Source of the DNA: an uncultured Bacteroides sp. | GTDB taxonomy: Bacteria > Bacteroidota > Bacteroidia > Bacteroidales > Bacteroidaceae | Assembly (NCBI RefSeq): GCF_958445495.1 | Contig: NZ_CAUCSQ010000020.1 | Coordinates: 1-64,000 of the forward strand | Direction: 5' to 3' | DNA: 64,000 nt | Shown: piece after piece, positions 36,896 to 45,352 of the stretch | Layout of the letters: every line of letters begins with the position of its first letter | Position numbering within the stretch: the stretch's first letter is position 1 | Translations under genes and position numbers: made by a program | Notes under the pieces: generated by a model | Database searches by the model: none | Told to the model about the DNA's origin: nothing | The model's input: the letters and a program-made list of their open reading frames with translations, nothing else

Positions 36896-38566
36896 TTAGA
36901 AGCGCATGCCAACCGTAAACAACACTTGGCTACGTGTATTAGTCACCTTAGTAGCCTCCGGTGAACCGATAACATACTGTCCGTCCTCTTCCGTAATATT
37001 GACAAACGGATAAAAGTCCGATTTATACGTAGAAAATTTATAAGCCAAATCCGCATAAAACATCGAACCGCGATAACCGATACCCAATGTATAATTACTC
37101 AACGATTTGGAATTTGAAAAATCCGTATCACTCTGAATCGAGTTAATCGGCAAATCCTTAAAAGCTTCTTTCTTAAACGCCGAAGAACTATAATTATACC
37201 CTGCACGAATAGCAAATTGCGGAATAACTTTATATTCCAGGCCCAAACGAACCGTACTAACTCCCTTCAACATCCAAGTTGTACTATTCTCATATTCAAA
37301 AGAAGAAGAATATCCTTCCGTATCCTTAAATTTCATGGAAGAATAGTCCTGATATTCATATTCAGCCCCTAAAGCCAGATTCTTACCGACTGTATATCCC
37401 AAACTCAGATTATAAGTCCAGGGAGTCTGAAAATGGAAAGGACGAACCATATCTTCATTACCCGGAAGTTTATCCCAAGAACGTACATCGTATCCTTCTA
37501 TATCTCCGTCCACAATATCAAGCACATCGGAAACGACTTGCGCACTTGTCTTGTAGTCCAAACTGTAAAAAACCGGAGTATGTACAGCCAGTCCGATTCG
37601 GAAAGGAGAATATTTAAAAGGACGGATAATAGCTCCGAATTTCAAATCAAAACCGGAACCTGTTATTCTATTCCAGCTCTGCAAGTCATACCTTTCCCCA
37701 TTTCCATAGTCCTCACTGTAAAAAGTATATTTATTATAATCTACAGAATACGCGCCGAGAGTCACGCCTAAATATACCCGGTCATGCAAATTGAATGATA
37801 CATTAAAATCATACTGGTCGATTCCACCGCGTTCTTCCGAACGGAAATTTGCATATCCGTCATTCAACATTCCTTCATAATGTCCGGGAGATCTATACAG
37901 TTTATTGCCATTTATATCTTCACACTGTTCACCATCTTTTATCCAAGGTTCATTTTTCTCCCCGTCCGTCATCTCGCGTGTCGTAATATCTCTAATCAAT
38001 CCTGCATCAGCTCCCAAAATAGAAAGCCATCCGATATTATTATCCATGTAAGGCAAATCTCCCCAACTCGTGATACCACGCGCCTGTTCAGCCATCTGAA
38101 AAGTCTGTGAATAACTCCCCAGATTCCCCTCCATCATCATATTACTATTAAATGATTTTGCCTTATGGTAATTAAAACCAAAGTTCACAAAACGCAACGG
38201 AGTCGTATTGCCTATCTTGGAAGAAAAGACTAATCCGATATTATCAAAAGCCCCTTTTGTCAAATCAGCATTCAGCTTCTTCCCCATATACTTACTCTCT
38301 GTTCCATAGAGAGAAAAGCCAAAAGAAGTCATTACATCACTACTTCGATAAAGACCGATACCTGCCGGATTTGTCCCCATTGTAGAGATTTCCCCGCCAA
38401 GGGCGCTCATAGCTCCTCCCATACCGACAAACCGGGCAGTTCCATTCAAATCCTTTCCCGTAAATTTGGCACCGTCATAAATAGTCTGCGCCATTCCCCA
38501 GGGTGCTGCTATCAATATCCCCAGAGCGGTTAAAATACATATCTTTTTCATCCTTTTCAAAACCAT
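36896..38566 (-). CDS. OmpP1/FadL-like outer-membrane protein
   Basis: 556 aa (551 if the ATG at 38551 is used). Signal peptide ending MAQT. RFVGMGGAMSALGGEISTM followed by NPAGIGLY is the hallmark N-terminus of the OMPP1/FadL/TodX family; the remainder is beta-strand rich and ends VLFTVGMRF with the barrel C-terminal Phe. Possibly hydrophobic-compound uptake. It starts 11 bp after the Ser/Arg-rich protein, so the two share a transcript. Confidence 0.75.
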   Translation of the reverse strand: MVLKRMKKICILTALGILIAAPWGMAQTIYDGAKFTGKDLNGTARFVGMGGAMSALGGEISTMGTNPAGIGLYRSSDVMTSFGFSLYGTESKYMGKKLNADLTKGAFDNIGLVFSSKIGNTTPLRFVNFGFNYHKAKSFNSNMMMEGNLGSYSQTFQMAEQARGITSWGDLPYMDNNIGWLSILGADAGLIRDITTREMTDGEKNEPWIKDGEQCEDINGNKLYRSPGHYEGMLNDGYANFRSEERGGIDQYDFNVSFNLHDRVYLGVTLGAYSVDYNKYTFYSEDYGNGERYDLQSWNRITGSGFDLKFGAIIRPFKYSPFRIGLAVHTPVFYSLDYKTSAQVVSDVLDIVDGDIEGYDVRSWDKLPGNEDMVRPFHFQTPWTYNLSLGYTVGKNLALGAEYEYQDYSSMKFKDTEGYSSSFEYENSTTWMLKGVSTVRLGLEYKVIPQFAIRAGYNYSSSAFKKEAFKDLPINSIQSDTDFSNSKSLSNYTLGIGYRGSMFYADLAYKFSTYKSDFYPFVNITEEDGQYVIGSPEATKVTNTRSQVLFTVGMRF

Positions 38567-38577
38567 TTAATTAATAC

Positions 38578-39879
38578 TTATCTTCTGGCACTGCTACTAC
38601 GGGAAGAACCTCCACCCGATGACCTGGAAGCACCGCCTGAATAACTGCCTCTAGAGCTTCCTCCTGACGAAGCGGGAGAATAACTACGGGAAGATGAAGA
38701 GCGGGAACTGCCATAAGAAGAAGAACGAGAACTACTTCTCGGAGAATAACTACGCGGTGTTGTAGAACTGCCACGATTATATGTCGACCTTGCGCTGCTA
38801 CTCCTCGTCGTTCCGGAGGAACGGGAATAGCCGGAAGAGCGAGTTGCTCCGGAAGAACGTGAATACGAAGGACTTCCGGTACTCCGCGTACTACTTGGGC
38901 GAGAATAAGTTCCGCTCCTACGACTGCTTGAACTACTGCGTTCACCGGAAGAACGTGTACCTACCACACGCCTGGCCGTAGAACTTCTGCTATAAGTAGA
39001 GCCGGAAGAACGGACAGCGCTCCCTTCCCGACGGACAGCATTCCCTCCACGAACGGCGGAACTCGTTCTGGTACTTGAACCGTAACGACGAACCGTAGAA
39101 GGATTTCTATAACTGCTTTGCCCATAAGAACGACGATTGGTATAAGTCGGACCGGCCCAATGACCACCGCCCCAAACGGGAGCGCCATGCCAATGGTGGT
39201 GATGTCCCCAATAACCGCCGCCGTACCAGCCACCCCAGTAGCCACCATGCCAACCGCCCCAATAGCCCGGATAATACCCCCAAGCATAATAAGGACGCCA
39301 TCCCCAGCCATAGTTCCATCCCCAACCGTAAGAACCGTAGCGCCAATCCCACCAAAGCGGATTACTGAATGTCGGAAACGCATAAGCATAGAGACCGTCG
39401 GTATATACATTCCAGTACCAAGAATTCGGTCCGTAAACAATATCCCAATACAACGGGCTACTGATACTAACGGCAAAACGTGGGTTACGGAAACGGATAA
39501 TGCGTTCTGCATATTCATAATCTTCCTGTGTACCGTTGAATTCACCGGTCACCCATTCCCCGTCCAAATCCGACTCGGATTTCTCCTTTATGTACAAAGT
39601 ATCGTTATTCATCACGAACTCATTGTCACGTGCATCGTAACGGCGGTTATATTCATCCACATCCCGTATTTTTCCTTTACGGTCCTGAATCACGACCGTA
39701 GTACCCGGTGAAGTATAGATGTTAGTCACTTGCTTCTTCGTTTCCTTCTTAACCGGAGTTTCCTTTTTCTCCTGTTTTTCTTTTGACGGTACGAAGTAAA
39801 GGTCGTCATCAACGCTTTGTGCAAAGATACCTATCGGAAGGCACAAGGCAAACAGCAAGAAGTAAACAATCTTTTTCAT
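38578..39879 (-). CDS. Secreted Ser/Arg-rich low-complexity protein ('vitellogenin II-like')
   Basis: 433 aa. Signal peptide ending IFAQS; a charged region (25-110); a Trp/Gly/Tyr-rich middle (about 155-235, repeated GGWHGGYWGGWYGG-like and HHHHWHG); and a C-terminal third (about 250-433) made of repeated Arg-Ser-Ser/Gly-Tyr-Ser-Arg units. Such genes are often annotated vitellogenin II precursor in Bacteroides; no function is known. The basic, Ser-rich tail could bind polyanions at the surface (inference). First gene of a two-gene transcript with the FadL-like protein. Confidence 0.7.
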   Translation of the reverse strand: MKKIVYFLLFALCLPIGIFAQSVDDDLYFVPSKEKQEKKETPVKKETKKQVTNIYTSPGTTVVIQDRKGKIRDVDEYNRRYDARDNEFVMNNDTLYIKEKSESDLDGEWVTGEFNGTQEDYEYAERIIRFRNPRFAVSISSPLYWDIVYGPNSWYWNVYTDGLYAYAFPTFSNPLWWDWRYGSYGWGWNYGWGWRPYYAWGYYPGYWGGWHGGYWGGWYGGGYWGHHHHWHGAPVWGGGHWAGPTYTNRRSYGQSSYRNPSTVRRYGSSTRTSSAVRGGNAVRREGSAVRSSGSTYSRSSTARRVVGTRSSGERSSSSSRRSGTYSRPSSTRSTGSPSYSRSSGATRSSGYSRSSGTTRSSSARSTYNRGSSTTPRSYSPRSSSRSSSYGSSRSSSSRSYSPASSGGSSRGSYSGGASRSSGGGSSRSSSARR

Positions 39880-39920
39880 ATCATTTAGGTTTATGTAATT
39901 ACTTAAACTTATTCATGTTA

Positions 39921-39928
39921 CAAAGATA
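39921..39928 (-). promoter_or_regulatory. -7 box (TATCTTTG) for the Ser/Arg-rich protein operon
   Basis: Minus-strand TATCTTTG, 42 bp before the ATG at 39879. Last chromosomal signal before the integrated element. Confidence 0.6.
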
Positions 39929-40079
39929 AAGAAGAGATTTATCGTTTAAGGAAGATTTTCCCCAAAGGGTTATAGGGAAATCCCTATTTGTTAGGGAACA
40001 AATTTAAAAAGGTCTGATTTACAGCGAACTATTTAATAATCAATTAGTAACAAATTATGTTAAACGTCACTTTTGAGGT

Positions 40080-40136
40080 CATTTTATTACCGAAAAATTG
40101 TCGAAACACATTTTACATTACCATTTTATTGTCGAA
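40080..40136 (+). repeat. Short direct repeats before the integrase: candidate arm/attL region
   Basis: CATTTTA occurs at 40080, 40109 and 40122; ATTGTCGAA occurs at 40097-40105 and 40128-40136 (31 bp apart). Clusters of short repeats beside a tyrosine integrase gene often serve as arm-type binding sites. The true attachment core cannot be found because the right end of the element is outside the window; it should lie between about 39930 and 40140. Confidence 0.35.
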
Positions 40137-40141
40137 GAATT

Positions 40142-41332
40142 ATGGCAAATCTATTTCCGACAATTGTCCCAGGTAAAGTACTGAAGGACAATACACATAA
40201 AGTAAGAATCGCGTTGTCACATAACGGAGAAACACGTTATATTTTAACGGATATTAAAATTGACTCTAGCAAAGAGTTCAAGAATGGCGCCATCATAAAA
40301 AGAAATGATGCAACATATCTTAATACTAAGATAAGAAAGTTAGTTGATAACTACCAAAGGGCTTTGGATTCAATAGAATGCCAGGAGTGTATGACATGTT
40401 CACAACTGATAGATGCCATCAAAGGAATAAAGAAGGCGAAATACATGACACTCGAGCATTTATATGAAGAATACCTGGATACTCATACACTTGCAGAAGG
40501 TTCTATTTCAATGTACGACAAAGGAGTAAAGGCACTCCAAAAGTGCATTGGCAATAATGTCAGCATTGCAAATATTAACTATCTCACAATTATCAAATTC
40601 GAGCACGAATTACGTATTGCAGGACTACGTTCAGATACTATTAGAATGAGACTGTCTGTTATACGTCTACTCATGAGATTTGCGCTTCAATGCCATTTTA
40701 TATCATACGAAACATATCCATTCGCAACATACAAGATGCCGGATAAGTCAATCAGGGATATTTGGTTATCCATAGATGAGATAAAAGCGATCAGAGATAC
40801 ACAATTCTCAAAAGAGAATCTTATACGCACAAGAGACATATTTATGCTCTCATACTATCTTGGCGGCATTAATCTCGCAGATTTAATCAACTACAACTTT
40901 TTAACCTGCAATGGCAAAATGATATATCATAGAAAGAAAATAATGAGAGACAATAAATCTATCGCTCCAATTGTATTCAATATACCTAATGAAGCCAAAT
41001 GGATAATCAATCATTATCTTAATGATGAAGGGAAATTGCAATTCAGACAAAGACACAAAAATGAAACAATTAAAAATATATACGCTTCTTTAAATAAGAA
41101 TCTAAAAACTATTCAAAAAGAACTAGGTATAGAAAAAACTCTGATGTTTTATTCTGCAAGAAAATCATTTGCCCAACATGCTTTCGATACTGGAACACCG
41201 ACAATGATTATTGACTACTTAATAGGACATTCTGTTTCTAGTTCAGCTAAGGGCTCAATATACCACTATGTAAGAGCAACACCTGAGGTTGCAAATGCAG
41301 CATTGCGAAAAGTATTGGATAATCTAAAATAA
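40142..41332 (+). CDS. Tyrosine-type site-specific integrase
   Basis: 396 aa from the ATG at 40142 (an in-frame TTG at 40073 lies in the repeat region). N-terminal arm-binding domain, SAM-like core-binding domain (about 105-200), catalytic domain with R in IRTRDIFMLSYYLGG, K near YHRKKI, R in SARKSFA, H in IGHS and nucleophile Y in YHYVRA. The HxxR box has Ser-Ala-Arg in place of His-x-x-Arg, a variant seen in Bacteroidetes integrases. It marks the left end of an integrated element that runs past the right edge. Confidence 0.9.
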   Translation: MANLFPTIVPGKVLKDNTHKVRIALSHNGETRYILTDIKIDSSKEFKNGAIIKRNDATYLNTKIRKLVDNYQRALDSIECQECMTCSQLIDAIKGIKKAKYMTLEHLYEEYLDTHTLAEGSISMYDKGVKALQKCIGNNVSIANINYLTIIKFEHELRIAGLRSDTIRMRLSVIRLLMRFALQCHFISYETYPFATYKMPDKSIRDIWLSIDEIKAIRDTQFSKENLIRTRDIFMLSYYLGGINLADLINYNFLTCNGKMIYHRKKIMRDNKSIAPIVFNIPNEAKWIINHYLNDEGKLQFRQRHKNETIKNIYASLNKNLKTIQKELGIEKTLMFYSARKSFAQHAFDTGTPTMIIDYLIGHSVSSSAKGSIYHYVRATPEVANAALRKVLDNLK

Positions 41333-41336
41333 TTTG

Positions 41337-41422
41337 TACCTTTGCATCATCAAGATAACACGGACATAATTCCGATTATTTTGGTTTGACTTGGTGAGGG
41401 GGTGGTTCCCCTCACTTTTTTT
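41337..41422 (+). ncRNA. Candidate ~70-nt small RNA with its own promoter and terminator
   Basis: TTG (41315-41317, inside the integrase 3' end), a 19-bp spacer and TACCTTTG (41337-41344) form a full Bacteroides promoter. About 50 bp further, GTGAGGGG-gtggtt-CCCCTCAC (41394-41415) followed by seven Ts is a textbook terminator. No ORF lies between, so a transcript of about 41351-41422 is expected. Target unknown. Confidence 0.5.
41394..41422 (+). terminator. Intrinsic terminator of the candidate sRNA / integrase
   Basis: Perfect 8-bp GC-rich stem GTGAGGGG / CCCCTCAC, 6-nt loop, then TTTTTTT. It may also end integrase transcripts. Confidence 0.8.
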
Positions 41423-41521
41423 ATGTACATACCGAACTTTATTCTCAATTCAATAGTAACACCTATGTAACCCTTCCAGAGAGTTTGATTGTGTGCTGTT
41501 GATAGGGAGGGTTACAAAACC

Positions 41522-41547
41522 AAGAGGTAGCCGAATAGCTACCTCTT
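41522..41547. terminator. Hairpin at the end of the broken element gene
   Basis: AAGAGGTAGC (41522-41531) and GCTACCTCTT (41538-41547) form a perfect 10-bp stem with a 6-nt loop, 22 bp past the end of the pseudogene. The T-tract is imperfect on both strands. A second weaker repeat, GTAACCC / GGGTTAC, flanks 41467-41515. Confidence 0.5.
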
Positions 41548-41569
41548 CTTCGCTTTTCTTATTCAATCA

Positions 41570-41948
41570 TCATTTTAATGCAAATTTACGCTTCACAAAT
41601 AGCTTACTGCGTGTAAAGTCATGAAAATCAATTATTATTGCTAATTTCTTAACTTCTCTTTCATTTCGCAGATTCTTAATAACCTTTGTGAGGTCAGTAT
41701 ATTCAAAACGTAACCAATGGCAATAAAACTCCCTATCTATTTATCCAAGGAATATCAGCATCTGTCCGTTCACCACTCTTATGACAATCATATAAACGCT
41801 TAAGGATATTCTCCTCAAAATTCTATCGAGATATACACATCTGTTTTTCCGTAGTAATTACCTCTACTTCATATAGATAGTCAAATACGTCTTTAACAGA
41901 TACAAAGATTACTCCATCTTTTTCAATATATCCAATCTTCTTTGCCAT
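41570..41948 (-). pseudogene. Broken small element gene (one nonsense, one frameshift)
   Basis: Minus strand opens with MAKKIGYIEKDGVIFVSVKD, runs 41 codons to TAG (41823-41825), and continues in the same frame with NFEENILKRLYDCHKSGER... to about 41735. It then shifts frame and carries on as EFYCHWLRFEYTDLTKVIKN... to a TGA at 41570. Together the pieces make a plausible protein of about 125 aa that I do not recognise. The nonsense codon would come from CAG by one C-to-T change. Confidence 0.55.
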
Positions 41949-42310
41949 AATGTCTAATTTTAAAGTTGCACAAACTTACTCATATCTTCGAGAATAGTAC
42001 TTTTTAAAGCATATAAGTAAATTAAACTATGAATACATACTTTATATATGAAAATACAAGAAGATAAACACAAAATAAAACCCCAACTACCCTTAGTCGA
42101 GACTCATTCTTAATGGAATAAATAACGCATTGTCTCCCATTCTCGAAAACTAGCAACTTTCCATAGAGAGATGATACAACAAGTATCCCCACCTGCACAC
42201 AAATATACCATTATTTTTTTAACTTGAATACTATTCTGTCAATTATTAAAGAACATAAAAACTAATGGCTATAGCATTTAACAAAGAGCATAAAAAGTTA
42301 GTCTATTCAG
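41949..42310. other. AT-rich spacer without a recognisable gene
   Basis: About 360 bp of low-GC DNA between AbiH and the broken gene. A minus-strand TATATTTG (42207-42200) could be a -7 box for leftward transcription. No supported ORF on either strand. Confidence 0.4.
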
Positions 42311-43621
42311 TCACTTATTTTTTACTGGTACCAAAGGAGAACAACTTTCTCGGTTTACAACTATATCACGCATATTAAGCTTATTATTAAAATTACGAGA
42401 TATATTTTTTATCATATCAGCATAGTTATCAGAATATCTCCTATCAGACCTTTTTTCAAACTGATGATAAAAAACCTTTATGGATAGACAATTATCATGT
42501 TCAAATAAAGTATTTAATAAGGTTCTATCAGAATTTCCACAAGAATGCCCCATTACAAATACCTGATATGGTCCTAATGCTATAAATTTCAACAATTCTC
42601 TATAGTTCTTTGTTTGATGATATTTTATAGACTTAATATTTTCTAGAAAATCATTATTTTGTAATCCTTCTATTTTTCTATAATCATCATCCAATTCATC
42701 GCCATATCCAAAGATAATAGGATTATTTTCATTATCTAATTCCCCGTGGATATTGATTATTTCATTACGGTTATCACTTGCATATAATTTTTCTGCAGTC
42801 TTTGTATAATTAAAGTTGAGAATTAATGTACTTGGTATAAGGTACCTCTCTTTAAAAGATTTCTTATCGATATGTTTCTCAATGAATAACATTTGTTTTT
42901 CCTTTTCTGTCATACATAAATTGTACTGCAGATAATTTTCTCGATCACATTGGAAGTCTGTATCATCTCCTGAATGGAACATGTCTGAAAAAATAGAATC
43001 AACAAACACTGTTTGTTTACAAGTCGCAATTTCATCAAATTCTACAAAACTTGAAAAAGCTTCTTGGATTGACCGGTGTATGCTTATTTTTGTATTTTTA
43101 GTGACTTTGGTTAAGTACTCCTCTAATAGTCCTTTAATATCATCAAATTCTTTGTTTAATGTCCGAATGCTTTCACTTTGTTTTTGAGGATTTCTTTCTT
43201 GAAGTAGTTCTTTCAATGCATTATAATATTCATTTTCTATATCTACCCAATTAATGAGGGAACATTGACGAGATATACGTTCAAAAAATCGATTTTTAAA
43301 CTTTAGATAAGCTGCAATAGTCGTATTAGAACTATTATATCTAGTAATTAGTGTACACAAATCTCCCAAAGGGCTACCCTCTTGATATGGAAAATATTCT
43401 TTTTCAGTATCACTTTTACCACATGTCTTAATATTCACAAATTTATCATCATAGTCTCTTAACGAATGGCTTGTTCCATATTGTTGGTCCAATAGCTGCC
43501 AATACCTACCATATACTTTTTCTCTAACAGTTATCCAATAATCATCTATAAAATCCCGGTATCCAGTTTTTAATTTATGTGCAATATCAAAACCGTTATC
43601 AATAATTATAATTCTATTCAT
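42311..43621 (-). CDS. abiH: AbiH-family abortive-infection protein
   Basis: 436 aa. N-terminus IIIIDNGFDIAHKLKTGYRD is the family hallmark of AbiH (NGFDxxHxxxTxYxDF). A central helical region and a C-terminal conserved NFNYTKTAEKLY, NIHGELDNENNPIIFGYGDE and FVMGHSCGNSDRTLL segment follow, all present in AbiH proteins. AbiH from Lactococcus protects against some phages by an unknown mechanism. Low GC, unlike the flanking tail genes. Its start is 12 bp after a broken gene that was probably its operon partner. Confidence 0.82.
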   Translation of the reverse strand: MNRIIIIDNGFDIAHKLKTGYRDFIDDYWITVREKVYGRYWQLLDQQYGTSHSLRDYDDKFVNIKTCGKSDTEKEYFPYQEGSPLGDLCTLITRYNSSNTTIAAYLKFKNRFFERISRQCSLINWVDIENEYYNALKELLQERNPQKQSESIRTLNKEFDDIKGLLEEYLTKVTKNTKISIHRSIQEAFSSFVEFDEIATCKQTVFVDSIFSDMFHSGDDTDFQCDRENYLQYNLCMTEKEKQMLFIEKHIDKKSFKERYLIPSTLILNFNYTKTAEKLYASDNRNEIINIHGELDNENNPIIFGYGDELDDDYRKIEGLQNNDFLENIKSIKYHQTKNYRELLKFIALGPYQVFVMGHSCGNSDRTLLNTLFEHDNCLSIKVFYHQFEKRSDRRYSDNYADMIKNISRNFNNKLNMRDIVVNRESCSPLVPVKNK

Positions 43622-43633
43622 GCCAAAAACTAA

Positions 43634-44317
43634 TTAATTGCCTAAATGTTTCTTTATAATTCTTGTCATTTCTTCTAATAGTTCATTCCTTACATTAGCA
43701 CTTAATTGACGAGTATGTATAACAAACTTACTTCCACTGATATCATGGTGAGTATAAAACCAATTACCTTTATTAAACCAAAATTTACCGACATCATCAC
43801 CATCATAAGTAACACCGAAAATATCATCTATTTCACGGATATTGTCATTATTCTGAATATAATTAGAATGTGCCAGTACAATCATAGGAAAGTTCCGAAT
43901 GAAAGGAGATATCCTGAAAAGTTCTTTCCAGTCAGAAATTCCACTTTTATCAGTTCAAGAAATTCGAAGGTTTGGAGTATCATTTATCTCAGTGGTGAAC
44001 ATTTAAGTCGAGAAATTGACATAATATTTTTGAAAGCCATCACCATTACAGATATAATCTTTCAAATTCTGATACTTACTCCAAGTATTTACTCCCCAAC
44101 TTTTTGCTACATCAGCGTTTTGCCTTATACCATGACAAAGTTCCATTATTAAATACACTATTCCACATGGACGCATTATCATTATAAAAATGGGCAAGCT
44201 TTTCTAATGCTGACTCCTACCATTAATATTTTAGAAGTAGGAGCTCCCTAACCAACATATTTGCCATTTTTGATTACAATAATTTACAAATTCCTTAAAT
44301 TCATCTGAGTATTCCAT
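43634..44317 (-). pseudogene. Decayed gene upstream of AbiH
   Basis: A minus-strand gene of about 228 codons beginning MEYSDEFKEFVNYCNQKWQI (ATG at 44317) in pieces: a stop after 28 codons, a segment ALEKLAHFYNDNASMWNSVF in one frame, then a shift into NADVAKSWGVNTWSKYQNL..., a TAA after NFST, a TGA after LRIS, and an intact 83-codon end (MIVLAHSNYIQNNDN... to 43634). Two nonsense codons lie in one continuous frame. The protein is unrecognised. The last 83 codons alone could still be translated. The location 12 bp before AbiH suggests they once worked together. Confidence 0.6.
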
Positions 44318-44424
44318 AACTTATCAATTTTATTTGGACAAATATATATGATTATTTTATATACAACAAATAATAATTAAAAAGCCCCGAATCAGAGGGA
44401 CGAGGTGAAAATATATATGCGAAA

Positions 44425-44988
44425 TTATTTTTTAAGATTACCTAATATTACTATATTGTTATTTGAAGTATTCATAAAATCTTTATCATCTGTCACAAAT
44501 TTAAAAGATGAATGTCTACATAACTCTATGTAATAGCTATCATTAAAATCTATATCTATAAAATGAGAAAGAATCGATTGGATATTTAAAGCATTGAAGT
44601 TATCAGTACATTTCTCACACAATACCAATATTTGATTTATCGCAGCACAAATACTTGCAACTGTATCATGATACCTTTGAGATTTTCTATATACTTGTTT
44701 ATAATCTAAATCCGTTTCTAATGATACTTCCTTCACTTCATTCTTCTTCCATAAATTATAATCCAGTTTAATACTTACATTCGCAAATTCAGAAATAACT
44801 AAACTATTTATCCATATAGTAGCATTTACTTGACGAACAGACTGCAAAAAAGAAGAATATATTTTCTGTTTACTCTTATCGTGATTACCTATTGGGCAAA
44901 ACAAAAACACCCAAATATTATTGTCAAAAAAGAAATTATCCATACTTTTAGGGGCGTAATTCCTAATATCTATGCAATTATTCCCCAT
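44425..44988 (-). CDS. PIN-domain ribonuclease of a STAS/GHKL module
   Basis: 187 aa. Acidic residues in PIN order: D22 in FFFDNNIWVF, E67 in VISEFANV, D147/D150 in IDIDFNDSYYIE, D168 near FVTDDKDF. PIN domains are Mg2+-dependent RNases, often toxins (VapC) or decay enzymes. It has no VapB-like antitoxin; instead its start overlaps the end of a STAS-like gene by 11 bp, so it is translationally coupled to it. Likely effector of the three-gene module (inference). Confidence 0.72.
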   Translation of the reverse strand: MGNNCIDIRNYAPKSMDNFFFDNNIWVFLFCPIGNHDKSKQKIYSSFLQSVRQVNATIWINSLVISEFANVSIKLDYNLWKKNEVKEVSLETDLDYKQVYRKSQRYHDTVASICAAINQILVLCEKCTDNFNALNIQSILSHFIDIDFNDSYYIELCRHSSFKFVTDDKDFMNTSNNNIVILGNLKK

Positions 44989-45340
44989 CTAAAATTTCTT
45001 TTGTAGTCTTAGAAAATTCCTGTTCATTTTTAAAATATTCCTTTGCCCTATCCGTTACTTTTTTGAACAACGGTAAATCGTCCTTACTCACATTAGACAA
45101 AAATAGACGGGATGCCAACTCTTCCGAATTGAAATCATTATACAATTGTCCAATAGCAGCATTTAAAAAAGCAGAAGTCAACAAAGTTATACCAGAAAAA
45201 TCAATAGTTACTTTTTGGTATCGTTCCAACAATAAATGAATACGCTGATTAATCTTATCTCCTTCATCAGAAGATACAGCAATATCTAATACAGTATACT
45301 CATTAACTTTTAATATAGCATTTTCCTCTTTCATATTCAT
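44978..45340 (-). CDS. STAS-like (DUF4325) protein
   Basis: 120 aa. VTIDFSGITLLTSAFLNAAI (44-63) is the core strand-helix of STAS/DUF4325 proteins, with T55/S56 at the place where anti-sigma antagonists such as SpoIIAA are phosphorylated. It is flanked by the GHKL ATPase gene (12 bp upstream) and the PIN gene (11-bp overlap). By analogy with partner-switching, the ATPase may phosphorylate or sequester it, and it may hold the nuclease in check (inference). Start could also be the ATG two codons in. Confidence 0.72.
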   Translation of the reverse strand: MNMKEENAILKVNEYTVLDIAVSSDEGDKINQRIHLLLERYQKVTIDFSGITLLTSAFLNAAIGQLYNDFNSEELASRLFLSNVSKDDLPLFKKVTDRAKEYFKNEQEFSKTTKEILDGE

Positions 45341-45352
45341 GGTACAAAATTA

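Noticed and set aside
39118..39711. Long open frame on the plus strand opposite the Ser/Arg-rich protein.
   Set aside because: Caused by the skewed composition of the repeat-rich gene; no family features.
41467..41515. GTAACCC...GGGTTAC around an AGAGTTTGAT sequence, reminiscent of a 16S rRNA start.
   Set aside because: Only ten bases match and nothing ribosomal follows; chance similarity.
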